Source: Lonicera japonica
Lineage: Eukaryota; Streptophyta; Magnoliopsida; Dipsacales; Caprifoliaceae
Direction: 5' to 3'
DNA length: 64,000 bases
NCBI GenBank assembly: GCA_021464415.1
Contig: CM038471.1
Span: 31,407,234-31,471,233 of the forward strand
The notes under the pieces were generated by a model. The model did not search any database, had not been told where the DNA came from, and worked only from the letters and a program-made list of their open reading frames with translations. The translations under genes were made by a program, and so were the position numbers. Positions 1 to 12,660 of this stretch are shown here, piece by piece (position 1 is the stretch's first letter; every line of letters starts with the position of its first letter).

Positions 1-704
1 AATAAAGAACAAAAGCAAGAATCCCCTTTCCAAATTCCTCTTGAAAATCTCACCCAACTCCTATCACAAAAGAATCTAGACTGAGTATTTCCAAGGGATT
101 CTACAACATCCATCCTCAATAATTCTCTTGTCCCACCTGCTACCACTTACAACCTTACTCCTCGTGATGCATAAAGTACAAGGACAAAAAGGAAAACATG
201 ATAGGTGTCGTAAATCGAGCTCAAACTAAATCCCATCATGTGTGCGTTTTGACTAGCCAGTGGGAAATTCTTGGACCACTGTATATCGAGCTCAATAAAA
301 ATATGTCAGTCTTCTAACCTAAATATTGAATGCTGAGAAAATCTCGCCTCAAGTGCATGCACTTGGGACCAGGCGTGGGTCCAAAGTTGCATTACACCTT
401 GAGCCCAGGCGGCCCTTTGACAACTACTACCAATAGAAAATTGGTCCTCAATCCGGCTCACTGAATTAATGGCTCATGCACACACAAGGATTTTCCTTCA
501 AAAATTATATATAAAAAAGAATTCTTTTTGTTCTTTACTTCAAATTATTTGACAAATTCATTACTCATGCAAACACGTAGCCAAATTTAATACTTTGCGA
601 ATTGAATAATGAAAAGAATGAACGTGATTTCTCTTAAAATGACTAATATACTGCTGTTGAATTCCATCAATAGAGACTGAACAAATTAAAGCTATACGAC
701 AAAC

Positions 705-3457
705 CTCTTGAACAAAGTTTGATGAGGTCGCGCCTGTTTCTTTTGTTGGAGTTCCATTTCCTTGAGGTTCACCTTCACCCTCATCCACAATCCTCTGCAT
801 TTGTAATAACTAGAAAATTGTCATGAGCCGACATACTTAAACTTTAATAGCCAAGCATGTCAACTAGATTTTGGGGAATTAATCATGCTATTTGAATTGA
901 TTAGTCATGTATAAACAAGTTCAATTTTGGAGTAGTATTTAAACCTACATAAAGTATTGGGACAAAAATTCCCTCTTTTTATTCCTTTTGTGTATATACG
1001 CCAGACACCGTAAATTTCAACCATCACTGTCATTCAATTGTCTCTCACTGGTTCCTACATCATATGAGATTTATATTTGTATGAAATAACCTAATGAAAT
1101 TACCCAATTCATGTTTGTATCGTTGAAGGGCATGATATGCATTTTGACCCACTACCTAATATATAGCTTAAGTTTTTGGGAGAGCTGGAAATTAATATAG
1201 TATTAGAGCTCAGGTTTGCAGTGAGTTATGGGGTTCGAGTCTTTGAATTTGCATTTGCATTACTATTAAGTGCACCTTAGTTTGTCTCTCCACGTGCGAG
1301 CGGGGATCGCATGTGCAGGGAGTGTTGAAGATCATGATATGCATTGTTGGCCCACTACTTAACATCTTAAATTGTTAGGAGAGATGGTTCCTAACATGTA
1401 TAAAGTACTATAAACAAACCTTCCATTATCCCTTCCTACTCACCAATACATCACATCGCTTAAATTTGAAAAAGTGTTTTCCATGATTTATTTGCTTCAT
1501 ACACTTATTACCAAGATTTGAATTTTAAGACCCTTCAGGATAGATGGTTCCTAACATGTATAAGCCAACTTTCCATTACCATTCTACACATCGATACATC
1601 CCATAACTTAATTTTGTAAGAGGCTTTTATGTGATTCATTTGCTTCATATGCTTATTACTAGGACTTAAATTTTAGACCCTTCGAAAAAATCTCATGCAA
1701 TAGTTACTGGCCCTTTTTCAGATCTCTATATACACCGTTAAGAACTAGCGTCACATCCTACTCAATGAAAAATTGCATATAAATCCTGCGGAAAAATCCC
1801 TATACAAACAAAGCTAGTACTCTACAAATTGAAAATGAAAAGCTATATGACAAACCTCTTGAACAAAATCTGAAGAGGTAGCGGACTCCGTCATGATGTC
1901 CAAAGGTACCAGATACCAATGGAGTGCAGAGGAATCTGATAGAGACTATAATCCCAAACAAGTAGACAAAGAAAGGTAAAGAAACACCAACTGTTGAAGG
2001 AAAACACTGGATACAGAAACTTTCCACTGAAAAACAACGGTAGCCAAAGCAGATGAAAAACTAAGAGGATACCCTGAGAGACTTTTAGTTCTGTTTATAA
2101 TGGCTTACTCGAACTGTGTAAAGAGAGACAAGAAGGGGGTGGTCTAAAGTGTTGCCTAATTCGTGGACGACCCCTACGTACTACGAATTGGGTGCGCCAA
2201 CCCCAAGTGAGGTACATTAGCCACCCAAAACGCCAACTCTAGCGACCCCCTATTTTGACTTGCACAAACATATGAAAAGAGATGTATAGTTTCATGTATA
2301 TAGACAAATAATGTTACTATTTCAGAAATACCAAGGTTCTATTATGATATTTACATATCTATATTGAAAATGACCCAAATATATGTTCCTATACGAATCG
2401 CCGCTTGCAATAGCGTTCCAACTCTACCTACCCCCACTGCACCGCGTTCCAAACTAGGTAACACACCCCTCACCTGCATCAGTACAGCGGTCCAAAGCGT
2501 CCCACGTATTAGGTAACATTGCTCTAATTATTTGCAAGGTAAAAGAAGTATAAAATAAGGAATGTTAGGACAATATATGTGCAAATTAACTGTGTGCAGG
2601 TTAAAATTGAATTACAAACCTCTTCAACAAATTCGGACAAGGGCTGTATTTCTTCTCTTACTTCTGTATGTGTTCCGTTTCTTCCATCTTCGACCGCATC
2701 AACACCTCTCTGCATAAAAAGAGAAAATGCGCATGATCTAGCAGTACATACTTGATATCCATTTTGGAATTAGACTTAATGTCATCATCTTCTTCTTCCT
2801 CTTATGTATATGTGTATATATATACTATACTGTCCATAAATCAACATAATTCAAGAAACTTTAGTTTAAGAGCCTTTTGCTAAGGACACCTTGTCCTCTT
2901 ACATTATTCTGTATCTCCTTCTCTCATTAAAATCTGTTCTTTTCTTATAAATGTAGTTATAAAATTGATCCACAAGTGAAATATATTAAGAAGCATTTGA
3001 TTAGGATCAAACCTCATTAATCACGACTAGAAGTATAAATTCATTCCAGTACATCATTGAACTTCACTTAATTTTTCGATCATTGAACTCTCTCAAACTA
3101 CTTCTTTAATCAAAAGTTCATCTCCAGAGCCTCTAACATCACATTAATGGACATTAAATGTTTATCAAAACAAAAGGACTGAAAAACTTCACCTGTCCTA
3201 CTTGCCTAGGCGGCCACTTAGCCGGGTGGAGTGGCAAGCCACTGCCTAAAACGTAGGCCGCCTAAGGCGGGGATCTTTAGAATACTCATTATTAATCGGC
3301 GGGGGGGGGGGGGGGGGGGGGGGGGGGGAGAAGAAATTATAAAGAGGTATTATGAAACAGAACACTAATTATCAGAACAAAAAATAATAGTTACAACCTT
3401 CAGTTGTTTCTGAATCTGCGATTCTCTGAGATCAGCACCGCTCCTTGATCTTTTCAT
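705..3457 (-). CDS. Candidate multi-exon plant gene, function unknown, continues off the left edge
   Basis: I do not recognise this product. Reading the minus strand, a first coding exon may start at 3457 (begins MKRSRSGADLRES) and ends at a GT donor at 3397. Two further exons, 2709-2620 and 794-705, are each exactly 90 nt, open, phase 0, and flanked by CAG acceptors and GAG|GTTTGT donors; they encode acidic, Glu/Thr-rich peptides ending FVEE and FVQE. A third related exon end (TESATSSDFVQE) stops at 1856. An open segment at 3629-3760, ending at a GTTTGT donor-like site, may be an upstream exon. The repeated 3' ends suggest exon duplication. The last exons lie outside the window or were missed. 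Inference from splice signals and equal phase only; no domain is recognisable, and this could be a decayed gene. Confidence 0.38.
1121..1396 (+). mobile_element. TRIM (terminal-repeat retrotransposon in miniature)
   Basis: Two short LTRs, 1121-1197 and 1323-1396, share TTGAAG(G/A)(G/T)CATGATATGCATT and end in (T)AACA or TAATA. A degraded initiator-Met primer site (TAGTATTAGAGCTC, expected TGGTATCAGAGC) follows the left LTR, and a purine-rich tract precedes the right LTR. The element has no coding capacity. A perfect 5-bp duplication TGTAT flanks it (1116-1120 and 1397-1401). It lies inside the minus-strand candidate gene, probably in an intron. Confidence 0.75.
1383..1690 (+). repeat. Tandem duplication of TRIM end plus flank (about 155 bp x2)
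   Basis: The segment beginning GATGGTTCCTAACATGTATA at about 1384 recurs at about 1543, followed in both cases by diverged copies of the same flank (CTTTCCATTA..., TTTGCTTCATA..., CTTATTAC...GA(C)TTAAATTTTA(A)GACCCTTC). The duplicated block contains the end of the right TRIM LTR, so the duplication followed TRIM insertion. Confidence 0.6.
3204..3268. repeat. GC-rich inverted repeat
   Basis: GCCTAGGCGGCC (3204-3215) is matched by its near-perfect inverse GGCCGCCTAAGGC (3256-3268) across a 40-nt spacer. GC content is far above the surroundings. It lies in a presumed intron beside a 28-nt G run. Confidence 0.5.
3301..3328 (+). repeat. Poly(G) tract, 28 nt
   Basis: An uninterrupted run of 28 G. 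Similar tracts occur at 38228-38245 and 51222-51242. Length may be inaccurate if the assembly comes from slippage-prone reads. Confidence 0.8.
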
Positions 3458-4067
3458 ACTGATAACAAACACAACAATTGTTAGAACAATTACTAAACAC
3501 AAATTCAACACTTCACTAACCAAACAACATTTACATCATTTCATAACTAGTATATATAAACTCAGCAGAAAACAGTAGAAACAATGTACGTGTTCACGGC
3601 TACTATACCTACAAAATTCTACACAAACTGAAATATTATTTTCAAAGCCATTCTCCGATTTATTGTACAGGAGTATCATTTCATCACTTCCTTCTGTCCT
3701 CGCCGATGACTGCCCTAGATAAAAGACGTCAGAATACTCAACATTAGAAGCTAAGCACATATACTAAGTCTGCAAGTATCAAAACTTCGCATCTGACTTC
3801 AACTTGGCCATTGGAATTAATATATCTTAAACAGACAGTTGTGTTTTGTGACTTTTGTCAAACAAGCTAAATGTTTTATTCCATACTCTTTTTTTTTTTG
3901 AAAAAAGAAAGAAAGAAAGAAAAGAAAAGAAGAAGATTTGATATATTTCTTTGTTTATCAGATTAGCACTAACTTCCTAGACTTTGGTTGAACCATGCTT
4001 TAAAGAGTTCCTGAATAAGAAAATAGATATATGGGTCTGAATCTGGTTTGGAGCTTCGTTAAACAGA

Positions 4068-4216
4068 TCGTTCCTTTAGCAACGAATTTTCGTTGCTGAA
4101 AGCATATTTCAGTGATGAAAATTTGTAGTTAAAGACGTTAAATATATCGTTCTTTTAGTAACGAATTTTCGCCACTGAAAGATGCTTTCAATGACAAAAA
4201 TTTATAGTTAAAGATG
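4068..4216 (+). repeat. 73-bp tandem duplication with a palindromic core
   Basis: Two adjacent copies share TCGTTC(C/T)TTTAG(C/T)AACGAATTTTCG and later AAA(A)TTTGTAGTTAAAGA. The first contains the palindrome AGCAACGAATTTTCGTTGCT. No coding potential. Confidence 0.55.
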
Positions 4217-5267
4217 CGGTTCATATATGCATGGACTGTCCTCACTAGATCTTTTACGATATATATATATATTATGGCCCCTTATGAGTTTCTGAAGATT
4301 CCCACTAAATAGGATGAAAATGGTGACACTCTCAAGGAGCTTTAATCAGTCCATATTTGAAATTTAATAAAATTAAGAAACCCTCTAAGGTTTAGCTACT
4401 ACCCTTCTTACAATCAATAGTAGACTAAAAAAATATCTCTATTGCAGTGGGATTTGATAAAAGATTGAGAAAAAAAAAAGAAGAAAAAACATCATTAATT
4501 ATAAAATCTTAAAACTATCAGCACCACCCAACTTGTAAAATTTACAACAAGCTTGCTTACCAATTTTTGAGAAAATCCCACCTTTTCCTCAGCAGTTGGT
4601 TAGATTTTTATATATGGTAATTTAAATTCACTTAAAAAGAAAAGGTTTTGATAAACTAATTAATAGAGGGTTTGAGTCAATAATATTGCAAACGCTGAAG
4701 GATATAGCTTAGTTGTGTAGTTGGAGATAAAAGGGAGTAGAATAAAAAGGATTTGAAGAAGAAGTTGAAATCAGTAAATATGTAGGGGGTTTTGAAGAAG
4801 AATTGGGATAAAAGAAGAATAAGAAGAAGTGAGAGTTGAAGAGAATTTAGAGAGTTGGGAAAACAGGGCTCGGTATGGATTAATTTCTTGGCTAATTAGA
4901 ATGTTTTTATAATGGGAATGGAATTGTGAGGGAGAAGGAAATTTGTTGCACTTGCACGCTTATTGTATTGACATATGCGTTTGACGAATCGAATAAGAAG
5001 GTTGGATAGAATATGGAATTTGTTGTAAATGCACTCGTTTATCAGTGTATTTATAGGTGTATTTGACAACTCGGATAAAAATGTTGGATATGATAAGAAA
5101 TTTGTGGCAAATAAACCCATCTATCATTATATTTAAAGGTGCGTTTGACGAATTAGATAAAAATATTAAATATGATTATTTAATAACATCCCGATTGGAT
5201 AAAATAATCTAACCTAGGTACGTGGGTTTGTTTATTCCCTTGAACTTTTGAGGGTAAATAATACGCC
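4217..5267. other. Intergenic, no gene seen
   Basis: AT-rich sequence with purine-rich stretches near 4470 and 4740-4860. On the minus strand 4880-4740 is CT-rich, as plant 5' UTRs often are, but I could not attach it to a coding exon. Around 4970-5160 the phrase GTGCGTTTGACGAAT(T/C) recurs about every 70-100 bp as a degenerate repeat. Confidence 0.4.
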
Positions 5268-7818
5268 CCTATAATCAATCATAACTAACACCAAATATAA
5301 AATAAAATAATTTTATCATATTCAACCTTTTTATCAAGTTAACATATACGACAAATATAGTCTACTAGTCCCTGTGGCACACTTTTAAGTGTTTGCGACA
5401 TAAATTCAAATGTTACCCTAATATTATTTTAAATAATTTTTGGTTCAAAAATAACTTAATAATTTTGTATACATACTAAATCTCGAATCATTCGATGTAT
5501 GCTACAGTTGAGCCAGCTGTATGCATGTGTCTTTCTTTCTACTTTGAAAGAAAACTTTAGAATTTGAATTTTGCCCTCTCCCCTCTCTCGAAACTGGTAA
5601 CAATTGTTTTTATTGAAGATTTATGCATATTGACAAATTGAACCAAAAGCAGTGGGATTCCCAAATTAGGGTCTTTTTGTTTGCATTGAATTATTGCTTC
5701 CATTTTTGGTCACTCTTGTTTATTTTAATTAAATTCTATTTTTAAGATTTTACTTCTCTTCATTACTTTTTCGTTTCAATTTCTTTTAATGGGGTTTATT
5801 TTAAAAACTAAATAAATGATTTTTTTTATAAAACTAGATGGTGATGATCTCTATAAATTGCAGATTATCTCAACAAAATTTTATCAAAAAATTCAATTTA
5901 AAAGTGAGTGAGATAATCATCTAAAATTTTACTTGAAAAAAAATGAACATATGCATCAATTAATTTTTTACCCACTTTTGATTGATTTTTTTGACAAAAT
6001 TTTATGGAGTCAATTATAGAAATCATCTTCACTATCATTTTTCACATTATTATCAAACAAAATCTTAATTTTTAAAATAAACTCCATTAAAAAAATTTGA
6101 ACCAAGAAAATAATAGAGAAGAGCGAAATTCATTTATTTGTAACAAATGTTTTCAATTCATTAATTATCTGTATCCATGTTAATTTCTTTACAGTCTGCC
6201 CACCACCCACCTCTCTGTCTTGTTACTCCTTTTATACCTTCTCTTTTATTGTTTCTCCATTTGGCCATGTCTGAAATAGGAACAAATTTTAATAATTTTT
6301 GTTTTGATAAAATAAAAAGTAAGTCTTTCAATAATAGAGATGAAGACATTTTGGTGTGTCTGATTTTCTGTGATTTCAAAATAATTTTAATTCATGCATT
6401 TTAAACTCCACTTACATTTTCTTTTCTCCATTCAAATTATTAATTCATTTTCAAGCATACATTTTTCTGATAAAAGTCATATTAATTTGTACAATAAAAA
6501 TCAACCAAAATATTTCATCCACCACTTATTACAAAAACAATATTCCCAGGCTCTAATAAGTAATTGTCATGTTTGATTTATGAGAGAACCGAATTTGCAA
6601 TTGCAAGTCTCTATTATTTATTGATGAGTTGGGTATGTCTTTATACTTTGAAAGGTAAATTTCAGCGCGTTCTATTTAATAGCAACATAAAAAATAGTAG
6701 AAAAAATAATTAATTAATTTATGGGAGAAGCTGGAAAATAAATTGAGACTATCTACTTTTTTAATTATTCCCAAGGGTGATCCAATCACGGGCAAAATAT
6801 ATTGGACAATATGGTTAATTAAACGATAACGTGATACAACAAGCTGAATAATAATCGTTAGATAATAAAAATTAAAATTCGATTAAGACCATATCAATGG
6901 GTAGTTATTTAATTACAATGGGCTAGGCACTAGGCCCCTTGCAGATAGGGTTATTAAGTTTCACAAATTTAATATATTAAATTGGTTACACATTGGCACC
7001 ATCAATATATCCGTTGCAACAAATATTTACTCTATTTTGACAAGTTATAAATTCTTTTGCAATTCTTTTGACTTATGGGGATATTATATTTAGTAATTTT
7101 ACAGACATTATGTTTAAGGTCGATTAAGACCATTAATCCATTATGTTTAATGTGAGTAGTAGTATTGTTTCTATTCTACGATATTTTTTTTTCTATTTTA
7201 ATAATTTTTTTTAAAGATACTAAAACCGAGATTAGTTGCTGAGATTCTCTAAAGCGTACGTCAGTAAAATCTTGTCAAACACATGTTGGACACGCATTCA
7301 AAAGATACACTAATGTATTCAATATTATGTGTATCGCATTAGACTATATACACAAAGTCTAGTTACAGTGGCCGGAGACAATATACACAAACAATAATAC
7401 ATCAATGTATTTTTAAAACGTGTCCCCAAATTAAGTTTTAAAGAAATTATTGAATATTTCTACGTGTGTCACATGTCAACTTGTCACGGTTGGTGTTGAG
7501 GGGTTAAAATTAAATAATGTTTTGTATTGTCAATATAATTATGCCGTGAGTAATTTTCAAAGGACTTCGTACGAGAATTTTAAAAAGTAACTCAGTTTAT
7601 AACATAATATTAGTGTATTGATTAATTAGTATGTGAGATCCGTCCTCTTCTCACTTAATCGCAGTCCGCAAATCAATATATTAATACCAAATCATCTAAA
7701 TTACTCAAATTACTATTTTAAAGGTCAATCCCGAATAACTTTTAAATTATCGATTGCCTATAAATTCTAAAGGGACATAAAACATAAATTGCTTATATGT
7801 ATAAAGGATGGTGATATT
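5268..7818 (+). repeat. Tandem 2.6-kb duplication, copy 1
   Basis: Collinear with 7877-10443. Shared anchors include GAGCCAGCTGTATGCATGTG (about 5510 and 8110), ATTTGGCCATGTCTGAAATA (about 6258 and 8854), GGGCAAAATATATTGGA-like sequence, TTGCAGAT(A/G) (about 6940 and 9523), and CCGTCCTC before CTCACTT (about 7640 and 10266). Small open frames at 6177-6404 and 6394-6576 shift relative to copy 2 and look non-coding. No gene or RNA is recognised. Confidence 0.8.
5780..6120. mobile_element. Foldback MITE, Mutator-like family member (in duplication copy 1)
   Basis: The left half (TTTTAATGGGGTTTATTTTA... ACAAAATTTTATCAAAAAA) is repeated inverted in the right half (...TTTGACAAAATTTTATGG...TAAAATAAACTCCATTAAA). 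The core resembles the palindromic elements at 52.3-52.9 kb. No transposase is encoded. Confidence 0.55.
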
Positions 7819-7876
7819 GGCACCCCAAAAATACTTGTTCAATCTCTCAGGCTTTGGAGGATAATACACTTGTGTA

Positions 7877-10443
7877 ATCAATAATAACCTATACTAAACA
7901 TAGAATAAAATAACTTTATCAATTTGTATATGTATGTCAAATACAACCTACTAGTCTCGGGCACACTTTTAAATGTTGGTATTATGAGTTCAAATATTCC
8001 TTAATTTAACATTATTTTATAAAATAAAGTTTGGTGCCAAAAAATAATTTAATAATTTTATATACGTACTAAATTTCCCCATTTATATTCAATATATGCT
8101 ACAGTACGTTGAGCCAGCTGTATGCATGTGTCTTTCTTTTTACTTTGAAAGAAAACTTTAGTTTTAAATTTTGCTCTCTCCTCTCTCTCTGAAGACTGAA
8201 CTGGTAACATTTGTTTTTATTGAAGATTTGTGCATATCGACGAATTGAATCAAAAGCAGTCGGATTCCCAAATTAGGGTGTTTGCATTGAATTATTGCTT
8301 CCATTTTTGGTCACTCTCATTTATTTTAATTAAATTCTATTTTTAGGATTCTGCTTTTTTTTTTTTTAGGATTCTGCTTCTCTACGTTACTTTTTCGTTT
8401 CAATTTATTTTAATGGGGTTTATTTTAAAAACTAAACAGATGAATTTTTTTATAAAATTAGATAGATATGATCTGTATAGTGAGTAGATTCTCTCAACAA
8501 AATTTCATCAGAAGATTCAATTTAAAAGTGGATGGAATGATCATCTAAAATTTCAATTGACAAAAATAAACATATGTATCAATTTTTTACCTACTATTTG
8601 TTGAAAATTTTGACAAAATTTTATGGAAATTATCTACTCATTAAATAAATCATCTTTATTATCATTTTTCATATTATTATCAAACGGAATCTTAATTCTT
8701 AAACTAAGCTCCATTAAAAAAAATTCAACTAACAAATGTTTTCATTTCATTAATTATCTGTATCCCTTTTAATTTCTTTACAGTCTAACCACCCCCCACT
8801 TACCCACGTCTCTGTCTTATTACTCCTTTATGCCCTCTCATTTATTGTTTCTCCATTTGGCCATGTCTGAAATAGGAAGAAATTTTAATAATTTTTGTTT
8901 TGATAAAATAAAAAGTAAGTCTTTCAATAATAGAGATGATCGAAGACATTTTGGTGTGTCTGATTTTCTGTGGTTTCAACATAATTTTAATTCATGCATT
9001 TTAAACTCCACTTACATTTTCTTTTCGCCATTCAAATTATTAATTAATTTTCAAGTATACATTTTTTTGATAAAAGTCATATTAATTTGTACAATAAAAA
9101 TCATCCAAAATATTTCATCCACCCCTTATTACAAAAACAATATTCCCAGGATGAGTAATGTCATGTTTGATTTATGAGAGAACAGAATTTGCAATTGCAT
9201 GTCACTATTATTTATTGATGAGTTGTTTATGTCTTTATACCTTAAAAGGTAAATTTCTGTGCTCCGTTTAATAACAACATAAAAAATGATAGAAAAAATA
9301 ATTTATTTGTGTGAGAAGACGGGAAATAAGTTGAAGCATCCCACTTTTTCGATTGTTCCTAAGGGTGATCCAATCACAGGTAAAATATATTGGATATTGT
9401 AGTTAAATGATTACGTGATACAACAAATTGAATAAATAATCGCAGTATAATAAAATTAAAAGTGGATTAAGACCATTTCAATGGGTAGTTATTTAAGTGC
9501 AATGGTCTAGGCACTAGACCCCTTGCAGATGAGGTTATTAAGTTTCACAAATTTAGCATATTAAATTGGTTACAAGTTAGCATCATCAATAAATCCTTTG
9601 CAACAAATATTTACTATATTTTGAAAAGTTATAAATAAGGTTATGCTAACACTGCCCCACTTTATGGAAATTCTTTTGTAATTTCAGTTGTATTATTCCA
9701 ATTCTTTTGACTTATGAGGATATTATATTTAGTAAATTTACAGACATTATGTTTAAGGTCGATTAAGACAATTAATCCATTATGTTTAATGTGACTAGTA
9801 ATATATATTGTTTCTATTTTACGATATTACTTTTTTCTTTTTTAATAATTTTTTTTAAGGATATTAGAAGTCTAGAACCGAAATTAGTTGCTGAGATTCT
9901 CCAAAACATATGCTAGTAAAATCTATACAGACACATGTTGGACACACATTCAAGAGACACGCGAATGTATTTAATATTATGTGCATCGCAATAGACAAAG
10001 TCTAGTTAGTGGTGACTGTATACACAAATAATGATACTTCAAACGTATTTTTAAAACATGTCCCTAAATTATGTCTCTAAAAAATTATTGAGATATTTCT
10101 AAGTGTGTCACAGGTCAACATGCCATGGTTGGTGTTGAGGGGCTACAATATTGCAAATATAAATATGTACGTGGTGAGTAATTTTAGAGGGACTTTGTAT
10201 GAGAATTTAAAAAAACTAACTCAGTTGATAACATAATATCAGTGTATTGATTAGTATGTGAGATCCGTCCTCCTCTCACTTCATTGCATTCCACAAATCA
10301 ATATATTATTACCGAATAATCTAAATCACTATTTTAAAAGTCAATCCCGAATATCTCTTAAATTATCGATTGCCATGAATTCTAAAAGAACAGAAAACAT
10401 AAATTGCTTACATATATAAAATAGTTGACATATTGACATCAGA
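7877..10443 (+). repeat. Tandem 2.6-kb duplication, copy 2
   Basis: Diverged copy of 5268-7818, with many substitutions and indels (for example an extra block near 9640-9680). The open frame at 8830-9177 matches copy 1 only until an indel near 8940, so it is unlikely to be a protein gene. Confidence 0.8.
8405..8735. mobile_element. Foldback MITE, second copy (in duplication copy 2)
   Basis: Same inverted structure as 5780-6120 at the equivalent place in the second 2.6-kb copy, with arms centred near 8570. It was therefore present before the segment duplicated. Confidence 0.5.
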
Positions 10444-10906
10444 AAAGAAAATTAAATAAATAAAAAACACAAGAAAAAAGTTGTTGTTTGGCCTATTCCC
10501 ACGGGAGTCTGCAATCGTGATCAACCAATTTTTCTTTCTCCTCCTTTATTTATAAATAGGGTCTAGTTAATTATGACAGTAGTATATTAACGACCTATTT
10601 ATAAAAAAAAAATCAAAAATTAAATACACATTAACAGAAAATAAATGTTTACATAAAATATTATTCTTTTTATATTCGTAATATACTCAACACATAGGCG
10701 CTCTTATGGTAACAATCATCAAATTTTTTAGAGTATATGCTATTTAGTCCTTCAATTTTCTACTAATTTACCTTTTACTAATAAGGGCGAGACAACAACC
10801 ATACGGCTTGGCTCAGTCTTTACTAGGGTTCTTGTGGGAATCGATTCATTTAGCAGAATGTTATGTATTTGATTTCTCGAAGGCGCAAAATCTCTTGTAG
10901 CTAATA

Positions 10907-11160
10907 GTATACTATATATAAAAGCACGAATAACCTCAAGTGTTTTTCCTTTTTTTTGTATGGACAAATATACTATTTTATTCTAAAATTAAAGCCTCCT
11001 ACTCAAACAGAAAATCGCGTTGTACTAAAAAATAATCTATACTATATATAAAAGCATGAATAACCTCAAGTGTTTTTCTCTTTTTTGTATGGACAAATAT
11101 ACCCTTTTATTCTAAAATTAAAACCTCTTATTCAAACTGAAAATCACGTTGTACTAAAAA
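10907..11160 (+). repeat. Direct repeat of about 127 bp x2
   Basis: TATACTATATATAAAAGCA(C/T)GAATAACCTC... to ...TTGTACTAAAAAATAA occurs at about 10907 and again at about 11038, roughly 90% identical. The second copy begins with TC, as a Helitron left end would. Confidence 0.7.
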
Positions 11161-12457
11161 TAAAGTTAAAATAAAGTTATGTATTTTATGTCTTCTACTC
11201 AAAATGAAATTCACAATATTATCAAACTACTCTACTAATAAAAAAAATTATGCATTTATGTCTTCTACTCAAAATGAAATTCACAATAGTATCGAATTAC
11301 TCCACTAATGAAAATGTTTAAAAAAAATCAAATTACTCTACTAATGAAAATCTTTTAAAAAAATTAAATTATTCTACTAATGAAAATTAGGTTGTACTAC
11401 TCAAAATAAAACTAAAATAAAATAATGTATTTTATGTCTTCTACTAAAAAAAAAATTACGTATTTTAATGTCTCTTTTATTCAAAATAGAATTCACAATA
11501 GTATCAAATTACTCTACTAATGAAAAAATTATGTATTTTATGTCTTCTACTAAAAATGAAATTCACAATAGTATCAAATTACTCTACTAACGAAAATCAC
11601 ATTGTACTACTCAAAATAAAATTAAAACAAAATTATGTCTTTTACTCCTTTTATTCTACTCAAAATCAAACTCACGATAATATCATATTAATTTGGTTTA
11701 AACTCTACTTATTTTAATTTCTCTACTGTTCTAATGATATTACATCTCTTACAATACATCCTAATTTATTTCAACAACAATTTCAATTCACAAACTTATA
11801 TATAAACACATAAGCCATATAAAAAAAACACAAGACAGATTACCAGCTTCTCAAAATATACATGGTTTGTTCTCTCTCTTTGAACAACTCAGTATTATTA
11901 TAAACGAATCCTATTTCATGAAACAATAGTTCAACAGAACAATGGATATTTGTTAGTGTTTTTATAATTTCTTTTATGTCGACAATAGTTCTCTCTCAGC
12001 ATAAATGCTTTTTTTTTTTTACTATTTTATTGGTTATTGTTTTTTTTTTTATTGGTTAATGGTCGACAATAGTGTTTTTATTGGTTAGTATTTTTTATTA
12101 TTATTGGTTGCGTATACTTTAAATTTAATTAATTTCCTTGTCTATTGATTAAATCAAAAATATAATTAATTAAACTAATAATAAATGTACTAATTATATA
12201 ATATACTCCAATACATGTTTATGCTTGGCCATCCATGAAAATTTGGCACAACAATTTTAATACACCTAATTGATTATATCATCCTCTTACAATTTTAAAT
12301 TACTTTCTACACTTGATATTATTGACTTTTGCTTGGGATAGAACTTATTTTTTATTTTTATTTTTTTTTTACCAATTCTTTTTACATATTTATTACTTTG
12401 GCTAATAACATCTGTCAAACACTAAAGACACGTGTAACCCATGTACACAAGAGCTAG
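11036..12457 (+). mobile_element. Possible non-autonomous Helitron
   Basis: The left end reads TCTATACTATATATAAAAGC, a typical plant Helitron-type 5' terminus, preceded by A. The right end is CTAG followed by T, with a small hairpin (GTGTA, 7-nt loop, TACAC at 12432-12448) five bases before CTAG. Insertion between A and T is as expected. The hairpin is weak and AT-rich sequence gives chance matches. No Rep/helicase is encoded. Confidence 0.32.
11160..11690 (+). repeat. Degenerate AT-rich minisatellite, 70-80 bp unit
   Basis: Repeated phrases TTATGTATTTTATGTCTTCT, ACTCAAAATGAAATTCACAA and TA(G/T)TATCAAATTACTCTACT recur in order several times with deletions between units. No gene. Confidence 0.65.
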
Positions 12458-12479
12458 TTAGTAAAAATAACTCTTAAAG

Positions 12480-12660
12480 TTTAACCTAAATTTTCGCTTG
12501 TTCTTAAAATTTAATTTTGAGTTGAAACATCCTTAAAAATTTTAATTTTGATTGAAACATCCTTAAAGCTTCTAATTTTGGTTTAAGTATCTTTAAAGTT
12601 TCTAATTTTAGTTAAAACATCCTTAAAAATTTTAATTTCGGTTAAAACATCCAAAAATGA
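12480..12660 (+). repeat. Short tandem repeat, about 34-bp unit x5
   Basis: Imperfect units of the form (G/A)TT(A/G)AAACATCCTTAAA.. followed by TTCTAATTTT(G/A) repeat about five times. Confidence 0.6.

Noticed and set aside
1198..1322. GGTTCGAGTC near 1232 as a tRNA or SINE B box
   Set aside because: The segment lies between TRIM LTRs with a primer site and target duplication; no A box or cloverleaf.
6177..9177. Frames MSEIG...FNNFCFDK found in both 2.6-kb copies as a possible conserved small protein
   Set aside because: Indels between the copies shift the frame, and the codons are AT-driven; more likely conserved non-coding DNA.
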